This document shows, piece by piece, positions 19,746 through 28,554 of a stretch of DNA of 64,000 nt. Within the stretch, counting starts at the first letter, position 1, and each line of letters starts with the position of its first letter. The notes under the pieces were generated by a model that was given only the letters and a program-made list of their open reading frames with translations, made no database searches and was not told the origin of the DNA. The stretch is from Sphaerospermopsis sp. SIO1G1 (GTDB taxonomy: Bacteria > Cyanobacteriota > Cyanobacteriia > Cyanobacteriales > Nostocaceae). The stretch spans positions 3,167 through 67,166 of the forward strand of contig JAAHFX010000014.1 of NCBI GenBank assembly GCA_010672785.1, read 5' to 3'. The position numbers were made by a program, and so were the translations under genes.

Positions 19746-21344
19746 TTACTTTTCTGATTCTCTTAATAAGACTCGATCAATTTTACCTCTGGGAGTTTTA
19801 GGTAATTGAGAACGAAATTCAATTTGCTCAGGAATCATATATTTAGGTAAATATTGAGAGCAAAAATATTGTAATTTATTTTTGGTCACTTCACTGCTAT
19901 CTTTTTTCACAACTACAGCTTTAATTCTATTGCCGATTTGTTCATCAGGAATAGGAATTACAGCCACTTCTTCAATATCAGAATGACGAGAAATTACCTG
20001 CTCAATTTCTCCAATTTCTATTCGATATCCCCGACTTTTAATTGTATGATCACGACGACCAATATAGACGAAATTACCATCTGCATCTTGTTTAACTAAA
20101 TCACCAGTCCGAAATACTATTTCTGCTTCACTTTGTGAATTTAAGGTATAAGGAATTAACACTTCTTGAGTTTTTTCTGGCATTCCCCAGTATCCTTTCA
20201 TGAGTGATGAACCTCGTGCATAAAGTTCACCAATTTCTCCTGGACTGGCTATTTTATTTTCATCATTGACTACAAATAAATCAATGTTATGACCAGCTTT
20301 TCCTAAAGGAAGGGAAGTCATTTCTGGGGGAATTTGATTAAATAGGTAATAGGTTCTAACTCCTGTTTCTGTAGATCCATAGTTGTTACAATATTGAACA
20401 TGGGGAATTATTTCTATTAGTTGATGTAGGTATTTAATGGGGAATACTTCACCAGCAAAGGTGATCATTCTCAGTGATGATAGGTTTTGTTGTTTTAAGT
20501 TACCTCTGAGAATTAGCTGTACTAATAAAGACGGAACTGAAGACCAAATATTGATTTTATGTTCAGAAATAAAATTGGCCATCATCACGGGAAAAGCAAC
20601 AAATTCTGGGGGGACAATCACTATTGTTGCTCCGGCTTGAATGGAGGTGAAAATATCAATTATTGAGGCACTGAATGTGATTGAAAATTGATGGGATATA
20701 CGTTCTTTTGGCTGAACTTGTAAACATTCATAAAAACAATTAGCCATGTTTAAAGATGAACGATGGGAAATCATTACACCTTTGGGTTTTCCTGTTGATC
20801 CGGAGGTGTAAAGAATTTGGGACAGGTCTGAATCTATTAGTTTTACAGGTGGTAATGCTGTTGCAGATGCTGTTAATACTTGTTGCCAAGCTATAATTTT
20901 TGTGGGTGATATTTGCTCTTGATTTATGTTTTCTGTATCGTCAATAATTGCTATTTGTAGATGATTGATAGCTGTATTTATAAATTCCTCTTTGTATAAT
21001 TTTTTAAGTATTTTGCCAGCAGTAATGAGGGCTGTAATACCACAGTTTTCAATCATAAAAGCTATTCGCGATACAGGGGTGTAAGCATCCATTGGTACAT
21101 ACACCATTCCTGCTTTGAGAATGCCGTAAATAGCGATAATTTCTTCAATTGATGGTTCTAGACAAATGCCGACGCGATCGCCTTTTTGTAAACCATTTTC
21201 TCTAAGTGTGTTAGCTAATTGCTCAGAACGTGTGTCTAGTTCTTGATAGGTAATACTGTTGTTTTTGAAAATAATGGCTTCTACATCTGGATAATTTTTA
21301 GCACTGATTTCTAACAGTTGATGAAGTAGATAGGGCATAATCAT
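19746..21344 (-). CDS. Standalone AMP-dependent synthetase/ligase (NRPS A-domain-like)
   Basis: DLSQILYTSGSTGKPKGVMISH, NNYGSTETGVRTYY, VFRTGDLVKQDADGNFVYIGRRDHTIKSRGYRIEIGEIE, TPRGKIDR. A4-type motif is FSASIIDIF, with Ser instead of Asp. Confidence 0.92.
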   Translation of the reverse strand: MIMPYLLHQLLEISAKNYPDVEAIIFKNNSITYQELDTRSEQLANTLRENGLQKGDRVGICLEPSIEEIIAIYGILKAGMVYVPMDAYTPVSRIAFMIENCGITALITAGKILKKLYKEEFINTAINHLQIAIIDDTENINQEQISPTKIIAWQQVLTASATALPPVKLIDSDLSQILYTSGSTGKPKGVMISHRSSLNMANCFYECLQVQPKERISHQFSITFSASIIDIFTSIQAGATIVIVPPEFVAFPVMMANFISEHKINIWSSVPSLLVQLILRGNLKQQNLSSLRMITFAGEVFPIKYLHQLIEIIPHVQYCNNYGSTETGVRTYYLFNQIPPEMTSLPLGKAGHNIDLFVVNDENKIASPGEIGELYARGSSLMKGYWGMPEKTQEVLIPYTLNSQSEAEIVFRTGDLVKQDADGNFVYIGRRDHTIKSRGYRIEIGEIEQVISRHSDIEEVAVIPIPDEQIGNRIKAVVVKKDSSEVTKNKLQYFCSQYLPKYMIPEQIEFRSQLPKTPRGKIDRVLLRESEK

Positions 21345-21393
21345 GATTGTTGTTTAGTTTACTGATAACTGATGATTGAAATGACTGTAGATA

Positions 21394-21975
21394 TCAGTTG
21401 ATTAAAAAATAGTTCTCAGGAAAATTTTCGGTAATGATCATGATTGGTTGGCGATTTGCAAACACCCGATAAGTCCGAAAAAGTAAGGGGGTGTCTGGGG
21501 TGATATCTGGAAAATATGCTGACAGTTCTTGGGCTGGTTTTTTGCCAATATCAATTATTTCTTTGAAGGTTTCTAAACGGAATTCTATCCACAATCTACC
21601 AATGGTTGTTTTTGAGGTTAACAATTGTTGTCTAAAGTTTTCATCTAGTCTGTCAATAATAATTTTTGACTCTGCATAAACAAAATTTTTCTGACTATGT
21701 GTACCTTGTAGGAGGATACTTCTATCTATGATTTGACTATCTGCTTCTAAATCTAAAGCGGCAATATATTCAGGATTTCTGGTAATTTCTTCGGAAATTT
21801 TTACTAATTGTATTCTTTCTTCCAAATACTGTTCTAATATCCCTGTTAAAGTCCCATCATTTGTCAAAATAATTCTTTGTAAAAAACTCAGATTCGACCA
21901 AACTATCTGATTACCATTTAATGTTTTTGGTAAATATTTTTCCATGTCTTTGGGTGTATTGAATATGTTAACCAT
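21394..21975 (-). CDS. DUF98 / chorismate pyruvate-lyase-like protein
   Basis: NDGTLTGILEQYLEERIQLVKI, DRSILLQGTHSQKNFVYAESKIIIDRL, ETFKEI, RTYRVFANRQPIMIITENFP match the remembered pattern of DUF98 chorismate pyruvate lyases such as M. tuberculosis Rv2949c. Confidence 0.78.
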   Translation of the reverse strand: MVNIFNTPKDMEKYLPKTLNGNQIVWSNLSFLQRIILTNDGTLTGILEQYLEERIQLVKISEEITRNPEYIAALDLEADSQIIDRSILLQGTHSQKNFVYAESKIIIDRLDENFRQQLLTSKTTIGRLWIEFRLETFKEIIDIGKKPAQELSAYFPDITPDTPLLFRTYRVFANRQPIMIITENFPENYFLIN

Positions 21976-22154
21976 GATTTTTAATTACAGGTGTTATGTT
22001 TTTTGGAAAATTTTTCAACAAAATATTTACTCAGGATTGAGGAATCAGAAATTCAGATTATAATTAGATAGTAACAGCATTGTTGACAGGAAAATTTTGT
22101 CAGATGCAATATTCATCAACCAGGCTCTGTCTTCAGTAAAGTTAACACTGATAT

Positions 22155-22775
22155 CTAAATTGATTCTACTAGCCATGTAGTATTTGTTCGTACTACTCTG
22201 GCTGGAAAACCGACAGCAATTGAGTTAGGTGGAATTTTTTGGCTAACCACTGAACGAGGACCAATAACTACATCATTACCAATAATCGTACCTTTTAATA
22301 CCATTACTTCCCGCGCTAACCAAACGCGATCGCCTATTTCCACACTTTCATCATAATTAATTCGCTCTTTTTGATCATTTAAAATAGAATGACTATCTGT
22401 AGTCCGAATGTCAGTTAAATCAGCTATTAAACATCGCTCACCAATTTTTATATGTTTTCCTCTATGAGCGGTGAGACGTACATCTGAGGAAATTAAGGTG
22501 TCTTTACCAATGGATATTTCATTACCATCACCAAACATTTCTATAAAGCCACTGATTGTACAATTTTCTCCGATTTTCAATTTATTATTATTACCATTAA
22601 TGATAACTTGCAAGTTATACAAAGATGTGCTTTTACTAATAAAAATCTGATTATTAATACCAGCAATTTGAATCCTTTTGTTAACTCCTGGTTGATCTGA
22701 CCAATGATGATGTTGATGTTGCCAAGGTAATAGTTTTTTCACTTTATTATTCCCATTCTTCATATTTCCTTGCAT
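22155..22775 (-). CDS. Left-handed beta-helix (hexapeptide repeat) acyltransferase
   Basis: IRTTDSHSI, VEIGDRVWLAREVMVLKGTIIGNDVVIGPRSVVSQKIPPNSIAVGFPARVVR. Confidence 0.9.
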   Translation of the reverse strand: MQGNMKNGNNKVKKLLPWQHQHHHWSDQPGVNKRIQIAGINNQIFISKSTSLYNLQVIINGNNNKLKIGENCTISGFIEMFGDGNEISIGKDTLISSDVRLTAHRGKHIKIGERCLIADLTDIRTTDSHSILNDQKERINYDESVEIGDRVWLAREVMVLKGTIIGNDVVIGPRSVVSQKIPPNSIAVGFPARVVRTNTTWLVESI

Positions 22776-22797
22776 CCTCTAATTTGTGATTAACTAT

Positions 22798-23388
22798 TTA
22801 TGGCGACCAGGTGATATTTTCCCGTACTATCTTAGCAGGAGAACCAGCAGCAAGTGTGTTAGATGGAATTGTACTTTTATTGAGTAAAGAACGGGTTCCA
22901 ATTACCACATCATTCCCAATGATTGTACCTTTTAATATTTTTGTATCTGGGGCGATCCAAACGCGATCGCCTATTTCAATATTTGCATCAGGATTAATTC
23001 TTTTTCCCTCTTGATCCCAAATCGGATGACTATCTGTGGTGCGGATATCTGTTCCTCTAGCTATTAAACATTTGTCTCCTATTTTAATGTATTTTCCTTC
23101 ATGGGCGGTCAGACCAACACCAAGCATACCTGTATTTTGACCAATTGTGATTTCATTGTCGTTACCAAACATTTCTATGAAACCACTTACTAAGCTGTTT
23201 TTGCCAATTACAAGTTTATTATTATGACCATGAATGATAATTTGTAGATTTTTGATGATACCTCCACTACTAATAAATAACTGGTTGCTTGTACCTTTAA
23301 TTTGAATTCTCTTATTGATTCCTACTTGCTCAGACCAATGGTTTTTTTCTGGCATCCAAGGGAGAATTTTTGTTAAACTTTTATTCAT
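22798..23388 (-). CDS. Left-handed beta-helix (hexapeptide repeat) acyltransferase, paralog of neighbour
   Basis: IRTTDSHPIWD, IEIGDRVWIAPDTKILKGTIIGNDVVIGTRSLL...AAGSPAKIVRENI; clearly paralogous to the 22155-22775 product. Confidence 0.9.
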   Translation of the reverse strand: MNKSLTKILPWMPEKNHWSEQVGINKRIQIKGTSNQLFISSGGIIKNLQIIIHGHNNKLVIGKNSLVSGFIEMFGNDNEITIGQNTGMLGVGLTAHEGKYIKIGDKCLIARGTDIRTTDSHPIWDQEGKRINPDANIEIGDRVWIAPDTKILKGTIIGNDVVIGTRSLLNKSTIPSNTLAAGSPAKIVRENITWSP

Positions 23389-23650
23389 AATCTTCTTCTT
23401 CTTGCCATATTGTTAACTGGGCAAAGTTACCATCACCTTCTGTATCATTTTCAAAGGTCAGACTATTATTTTTTCCTTTGATGACAATTTCATAATTAGT
23501 GATTTTGGCATTTTCAGCAACTTCTAATTGATTATTTTTGCCTTTAATGAAGAGCTTATTTTTCGAGAACTCACCCACACATTCAAATTTAGATTCTGGC
23601 GAAACTTCAATATCGTTATTGAACCAGGAAAAGAGTTTTTTCATATCCAA
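23381..23650 (-). CDS. Small beta-helix-like protein resembling the N-terminal part of the adjacent acyltransferases
   Basis: KLFIKGKNNQLEVAENAKITNYEIVIKGKNNSLTFEN parallels NQLFISSGGIIKNLQIIIHGHNNKLVIGKN next door; overlaps the next gene by 8 nt. Confidence 0.6.
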   Translation of the reverse strand: MDMKKLFSWFNNDIEVSPESKFECVGEFSKNKLFIKGKNNQLEVAENAKITNYEIVIKGKNNSLTFENDTEGDGNFAQLTIWQEEEDYE

Positions 23651-24133
23651 AATACAAAGTTACAGATTTAAGTTTAATGAATTAATTTTATGACTTATAA
23701 ACTTGCAAGTAAATCATGTCCAAAATTAAATATTTTTGGACTATTTTATGCAGTATATTCAACTCCATTCCTACTCACTAACCATAAGCAACACGTATAC
23801 GCAAAGTATGTTTGTAAATAATCTACGTAACCTGTTAACCTACAATTCATGATATACAGAATTTACTTAATCATCCGTAATATAGAATATCATAAGTTGG
23901 ACTTGAGTATACAAACAGTTACACTTAAGTAAGTAGGCGTTAAAAATTGTCGTTGGGATCAGGCTGGGTGCAATGGGAAAGATGGTGTAATGTTTTTGCA
24001 ACTATGGTTGCTAAGTAACTGGATAAGCTGTTGTGCATTTAATTTGTATAAGTTTGGCGGGCAAAATGATCACCGCACAAGATTTAATTATTTTAAAATT
24101 ATCTAATTTAGGTGCGTAACAGATTATAACTAA

Positions 24134-24298
24134 CTAGGTCATATTTAAACATTCTTTATCCACCGCTTCAAAAGTTCTACCAAAACCACCGTTACCAATC
24201 ACACGGAGAGAATAATATCTATTACCTAAGATAATTTGACTACCACAACCTTGACAAAATTTTGTATCATCTGGGTTTTGATGTAGACAGTCGGGGTT
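24134..24298 (-). pseudogene. Remnant N-terminus of a zinc-ribbon Ser/Thr protein kinase
   Basis: Minus frame reads NPDCLHQNPDDTKFCQGCGSQIILGNRYYSLRVIGNGGFGRTFEAVDKECLNMT*: only a ribbon plus glycine-rich loop, then stop. Upstream side abuts a MITE. Confidence 0.75.
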
Positions 24299-24445
24299 TA
24301 GAGGATGTTTTAAAAGGGTCAGCTAGAGGCTAAAATGCTACTCAGGGGCATGATATTAAATCCCAAAACCCTGATTGTCTTGTAGTGTGTTTTCAGTAGC
24401 CAGGGTTGTGAAACACACTCCAAAAGACTTTTAATACATCCTCTA
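24299..24445. mobile_element. MITE-like element, family A copy 1 (147 bp)
   Basis: TIRs TAGAGGATGTTTTAAAAG / CTTTTAATACATCCTCTA (1 mismatch over 18); same length as, and similar to, 56846-56992. Confidence 0.82.
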
Positions 24446-24541
24446 AGTAAGATGTATTAGATCCCCGAATTCTGATTTTTAATTTATCAATAAATAATCA
24501 ATTGATATTAAGAATTAGGTCATTTGTAAATTATGATGATT

Positions 24542-24783
24542 TTAACTATTTTCCTCATCTTGATTTATTTGTTCTTCTGTTTGATTAACCTCAAAACTGG
24601 CAATTGCTGTAAAAACTTGTTGTACTGTTTTTGGATGTAGAATTTTACCGGAATGAAAAGGAATCACAACTCTCACATTTTCTCGAAAATAAATTCTATG
24701 ACTACCTTTACTTCTCATTTGCATAAAACCAGAATTTAATAGTAGTTTTGCAGCATCTTTGGCAGTTATACGAGGTAGTTTAG
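24542..24783 (-). pseudogene. HicA-like toxin lacking a canonical upstream start codon
   Basis: Frame reads KFPKLPRITAKDAAKLLLNSGFMQMRSKGSHRIYFRENVRVVIPFHSGKILHPKTVQQVFTAI. No ATG/GTG/TTG lies between the upstream TAA and the internal ATG at 24724. Confidence 0.6.
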
Positions 24784-25004
24784 GAAACTTTTACCTCCAA
24801 AGTCATAGTTAATATTTCTTTGTCCTGAAGTGCTTGTTTTTCTAACTCTGATAATGTTTCTAAATATAATTCAACTGCTTCCTTAATATTGGCTTGTACT
24901 TCTGCTAATGAATCACCTTCAGATTGACAACCAGGAAGTTCAGGACAATAAGCATAATATCCGTGTTCATCTTTTTCAATGACAATACTAAATTTATAAG
25001 ACAT
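24780..25004 (-). CDS. HicB-like antitoxin
   Basis: MSYKFSIVIEKDEHGYYAYCPELPGCQSEGDSLAEVQANIKEAVELYLETL. Confidence 0.88.
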   Translation of the reverse strand: MSYKFSIVIEKDEHGYYAYCPELPGCQSEGDSLAEVQANIKEAVELYLETLSELEKQALQDKEILTMTLEVKVS

Positions 25005-25031
25005 AAATAACTTTTGATTTTTGGATAATTC

Positions 25032-25121
25032 AGGACTTACGCATATTTCTCAAACTCTCATTCCTCTGTGTTCTCTGTACCTGTGGTGGTTAGTTTATTC
25101 CATAGCTTGTGCGTAAGTCTT
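25032..25121. repeat. MITE-like dispersed repeat family B copy
   Basis: AGGACTTACGCATATTTCTCAAACTCTCATTCCTCTGTGTTCTC ... TGTGCGTAAGTCTT. Confidence 0.7.
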
Positions 25122-25331
25122 ATAATTATTAGTTAATATATCATTAGAAGTTTAGTTTTGCAATAAGTTTATAGCGTAACTCATTCACCGTAAATTTGAA
25201 ATCAATTTGATAATTGGTGCGTTATACTGTTGTTAACTATAGATACCCGACTTCTGAATATGAATTGTTTATTTATTGATAGGATTTTAAAAATAAGTTG
25301 GGGTTCTGAACAACAATAGGAGGTAAAATTC

Positions 25332-26081
25332 ATGGCTACCCAAATCAGTGAAAAACAATCTGTCTCGGAACTGGTAATCACTTGGGAGGCCTTACCCGAT
25401 GATTTTCAGTTAGAGGATGAACCAGTGGAAAATACAGGACAACCAATTTTAGCAGGTGCATTAAGAGAAAGTTTAGAAATTGCTGGTTTTATCCAACCAG
25501 AAATGTTAATAGCTTCCAATTTTGGCTTATGTGCAACAATAAATGGTGATTTTATTGCCAAAGCACCAGATTGGTTATATGTTCCTTCAGTAAAAGAAAT
25601 TATCCCAGAACGTAAAAGTTACACCCCCAATTTAGAAGGTGATACTCCAGGGATAGTGATGGAATTTCTATCCCATACAGAAGGTGGAGAATATTCTGTG
25701 AAGCGGACATATCCACCGGGTAAATGGTTTTTTTATGAACAGATTTTGCAAGTTCCTATTTATGTGATTTTTGATCCAGATGGAGGTTTATTAGAATTTT
25801 ATCAATTAGAAAATAGTCGCTATGAATTAAAACAGCCAGATGAAAATGGCTTACATTGGATTGAATCAATGGGTTTATTTTTAGGAACTTGGAGAGGTGA
25901 AAAAGAAGCAAGAACAGGTTATTGGTTAAGGTGGTGGAATAAAGATGATGAATTGTTACTTTGGTCTGTGGAAATGATTAACAAAGAACGTCAAAAAGCA
26001 GAACAAGAAAGACAGGAAAAAGAACGACTAAGAGATTATCTAAAATCTCAAGGTATTGATCCTGATAACTTACCAACATAA
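25332..26081 (+). CDS. Uma2/DUF820 family putative endonuclease
   Basis: APDWLYVPSVKEIIPERKSYTPNLEGDTPGIVMEFLS...KRTYPPGKWFFYEQILQVPIYVIFDP with a C-terminal Glu/Arg-rich coiled coil. Confidence 0.85.
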   Translation: MATQISEKQSVSELVITWEALPDDFQLEDEPVENTGQPILAGALRESLEIAGFIQPEMLIASNFGLCATINGDFIAKAPDWLYVPSVKEIIPERKSYTPNLEGDTPGIVMEFLSHTEGGEYSVKRTYPPGKWFFYEQILQVPIYVIFDPDGGLLEFYQLENSRYELKQPDENGLHWIESMGLFLGTWRGEKEARTGYWLRWWNKDDELLLWSVEMINKERQKAEQERQEKERLRDYLKSQGIDPDNLPT

Positions 26082-26083
26082 AA

Positions 26084-26163
26084 AGTAGGGTGTGTTAATG
26101 AAATGTAACGCACCATTTATAATAATGAGATGGTGCATTACGCGATCGCTAACTCACCCTACT
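26084..26163. repeat. Long imperfect hairpin/palindromic repeat
   Basis: AGTAGGGTGTGTTAATGAAATGTAACGCACCAT ... ATGGTGCATTACGCGATCGCTAACTCACCCTACT arms; contains a HIP1 site. Confidence 0.75.
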
Positions 26164-26263
26164 AATTAAACATCTCTGTGTCCTCTGTGTCTCTGTGGTT
26201 CATTTACATAAAATCCTGTAAATATTAAAATCATAAATATCTTGATTCATAAAACATAAAAAC

Positions 26264-27823
26264 ATGACTTTAACAGAAAAAACACTCTCCCTATTTCCCG
26301 AAAATACAATTAAAAATTTACGCCGTGCTGACCAACTTTTAACATTTTTACGAACAGAAAACCAACCAATTCCAGAAGTAGTTAAACAAAACTCTGTTCC
26401 TTTAAACTCCGTAGAATTTGATGTCATTATCTGTGGAGGAACATTAGGAATTTTAATTGGTTGTGCTTTAGCTGTACGTGGATTACGAGTAGGATTATTA
26501 GAAAGGGGAATTTTGCGTGGGAGAGAACAGGAATGGAATATTTCCCGTCAAGAATTATCCGTATTTTTGGAACTCAACCTACTCACAGCAACAGAATTAG
26601 AAACTGCAATAGTTACGGAATATAACCCGGCCAGAGTTAGCTTTCATGGTGGTACAGAAGTTTGGGTAAACGATGTTTTAAATATTGGAGTTGCTCCAGT
26701 TTATTTGTTAGAAACCTTAAAAAATCGCTTTCTTGCAGCAGGTGGTAAGTTATTTGAACATACACCTTTTAATGAAGCAGTCATACATCCCAATGGAGTA
26801 ATTATTAACAACCAATTTAAAACCAGATTATTACTTGATGCAATGGGGCATTTTTCACCTATTAGTAAACAAGCGCGTCAAGGTAAAAAACCTGATGCAC
26901 TGTGTTTAGTAGTGGGAAGTTGTGCTGAAGGTTTTCCGGAAAATGATTCTGGAGATTTGTTGTTGTCTTTCACTGCTTTGAAAAATCAATGTCAATATTT
27001 TTGGGAAGCTTTTCCCGCTCAAGATGGAAGAACAACCTATTTATTTACCTATATGGATGCAGCAACCGAACGCTTGAGTTTAGAAGATTTATTTGCGGAA
27101 TATTTGCACCTGTTACCAGAATATCAAGGTGTGGAAATTAATCAATTAAATTTTAAACGAGCTTTGTTTGGTTTCTTCCCTAGTTATCGTCAAAGTCCTT
27201 TACAAACTCCTTGGGATCGTATTTTACCAGTGGGAGATAGTAGTGGCAATCAATCTCCTTTAAGTTTTGGTGGTTTTGGAGCAATGATCCGTCATTTACA
27301 AAGACTAACTATTGGTATTGAGGAAGCATTAAAAACCGATCAATTATCATCTTCATCTTTAGCATTATTGCAACCCTATCAACCTAGTTTGAGCGTAACT
27401 TGGTTATTTCAAAAAGCTATGAGTGTGGGGGTTGATCAAAAAATTCCTCCTGAGCAAATTAACCAACTTCTCTCTGCTGTGTTTACAAAAATGCAGCAGT
27501 TAGGTAATCCAGTTTTAAAACCTTTTTTACAAGATGTTGTCCAGTTTTCAGCTTTGACTCAAACTCTGTTTAAAACAGGTTTATCCTATCCTTTTCTAGT
27601 TGCTAAAATCATTCCCCAAGTCGGTTTATTAAGTTTAATAGATTGGATATTACATTATATGAACTTATTAGCATTTACTACTTTATTTTCTAGTAGTCCT
27701 ATGCTAGAACCATTAGTAAAAAATCTATCAGATCAGCAACAATATTATTGGCATCGTTGGGTAGATGGTTGGAAATTTGGTTCAGGTAAAGATTATCAAG
27801 AATCAGACATTCAGAAGGAATAA
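26264..27823 (+). CDS. FAD-dependent oxidoreductase (NAD(P)-binding Rossmann flavoprotein)
   Basis: FDVIICGGTLGILIGCALAVRGLRVGLLERG; late flavin motif ILPVGDSSGNQSPLSFGGFGAMIRHL. Confidence 0.83.
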   Translation: MTLTEKTLSLFPENTIKNLRRADQLLTFLRTENQPIPEVVKQNSVPLNSVEFDVIICGGTLGILIGCALAVRGLRVGLLERGILRGREQEWNISRQELSVFLELNLLTATELETAIVTEYNPARVSFHGGTEVWVNDVLNIGVAPVYLLETLKNRFLAAGGKLFEHTPFNEAVIHPNGVIINNQFKTRLLLDAMGHFSPISKQARQGKKPDALCLVVGSCAEGFPENDSGDLLLSFTALKNQCQYFWEAFPAQDGRTTYLFTYMDAATERLSLEDLFAEYLHLLPEYQGVEINQLNFKRALFGFFPSYRQSPLQTPWDRILPVGDSSGNQSPLSFGGFGAMIRHLQRLTIGIEEALKTDQLSSSSLALLQPYQPSLSVTWLFQKAMSVGVDQKIPPEQINQLLSAVFTKMQQLGNPVLKPFLQDVVQFSALTQTLFKTGLSYPFLVAKIIPQVGLLSLIDWILHYMNLLAFTTLFSSSPMLEPLVKNLSDQQQYYWHRWVDGWKFGSGKDYQESDIQKE

Positions 27824-27831
27824 GGATATTC

Positions 27832-28536
27832 ATGATGGAAAATAAACCTGTTAGGGTAAAGTATTTTGGGGTGCTGATCTTTTTACTCCAAGATCGAGAG
27901 ATTTTTCTTGAAGAAATTCGCCAAGGTGTAAAATTACCTCAAAAAATCATTTCCTTGTTGGTTTGTAGTTCCATCTTTATTGCTATTTATGGCGGTATTA
28001 TTGGTGCTTACCATAGTTGGATGCAAGCTTTATCTTCAGCAGTAAAACTACCAGCTTTGTTTTTAATTACCTTGTTAATATGTCTGCCAACATTGTATTT
28101 TTCTAATATTATTTTTGGTTCTCGTCGCAGTTTCGGACAATATTTTGCTCTAGTTTTAACGGCAGTTTCTGTCACCAGTGTTTTGTTATTTAGCTTTGCA
28201 CCTATTACCTTATTCTTCCTAGTTACAACCAACAATTATCAATTTTTGATTTTGTTAAATGTACTCATTTTTGGCTTAACAGGTTTTATTGGTGTTTATT
28301 CTTTATATTATGCCAGCAAAATAATTTTAGAACAAGATAGCCAAGGAAGTGACACCAGAAACAAAATTATTAAAGGTTGGTTGTTTCTTTACGCTTTTGT
28401 GGGGAGTCAATTGGGATGGACATTAAGACCTTTTTTTGGTGCGCCAGATTCAGTTTTTCAATTGTTGAGAGAACGGGAAGGTAACTTTTATTTAAGTATT
28501 TTACAAGCTCTCGGTTATTTATTAGGAGTTCGTTAA
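27832..28536 (+). CDS. Multi-pass membrane protein, paralog of next gene
   Basis: LLQDREIFLEEIRQGVKLPQKI; hydrophobic segments; parallels 28555-29442. Confidence 0.7.
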   Translation: MMENKPVRVKYFGVLIFLLQDREIFLEEIRQGVKLPQKIISLLVCSSIFIAIYGGIIGAYHSWMQALSSAVKLPALFLITLLICLPTLYFSNIIFGSRRSFGQYFALVLTAVSVTSVLLFSFAPITLFFLVTTNNYQFLILLNVLIFGLTGFIGVYSLYYASKIILEQDSQGSDTRNKIIKGWLFLYAFVGSQLGWTLRPFFGAPDSVFQLLREREGNFYLSILQALGYLLGVR

Positions 28537-28554
28537 ATAGGGGAAATAATAATC

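Noticed and set aside
23690-24130. Intergenic region as ncRNA or riboswitch
   Set aside because: No recognisable conserved riboswitch core or convincing stem set by eye.
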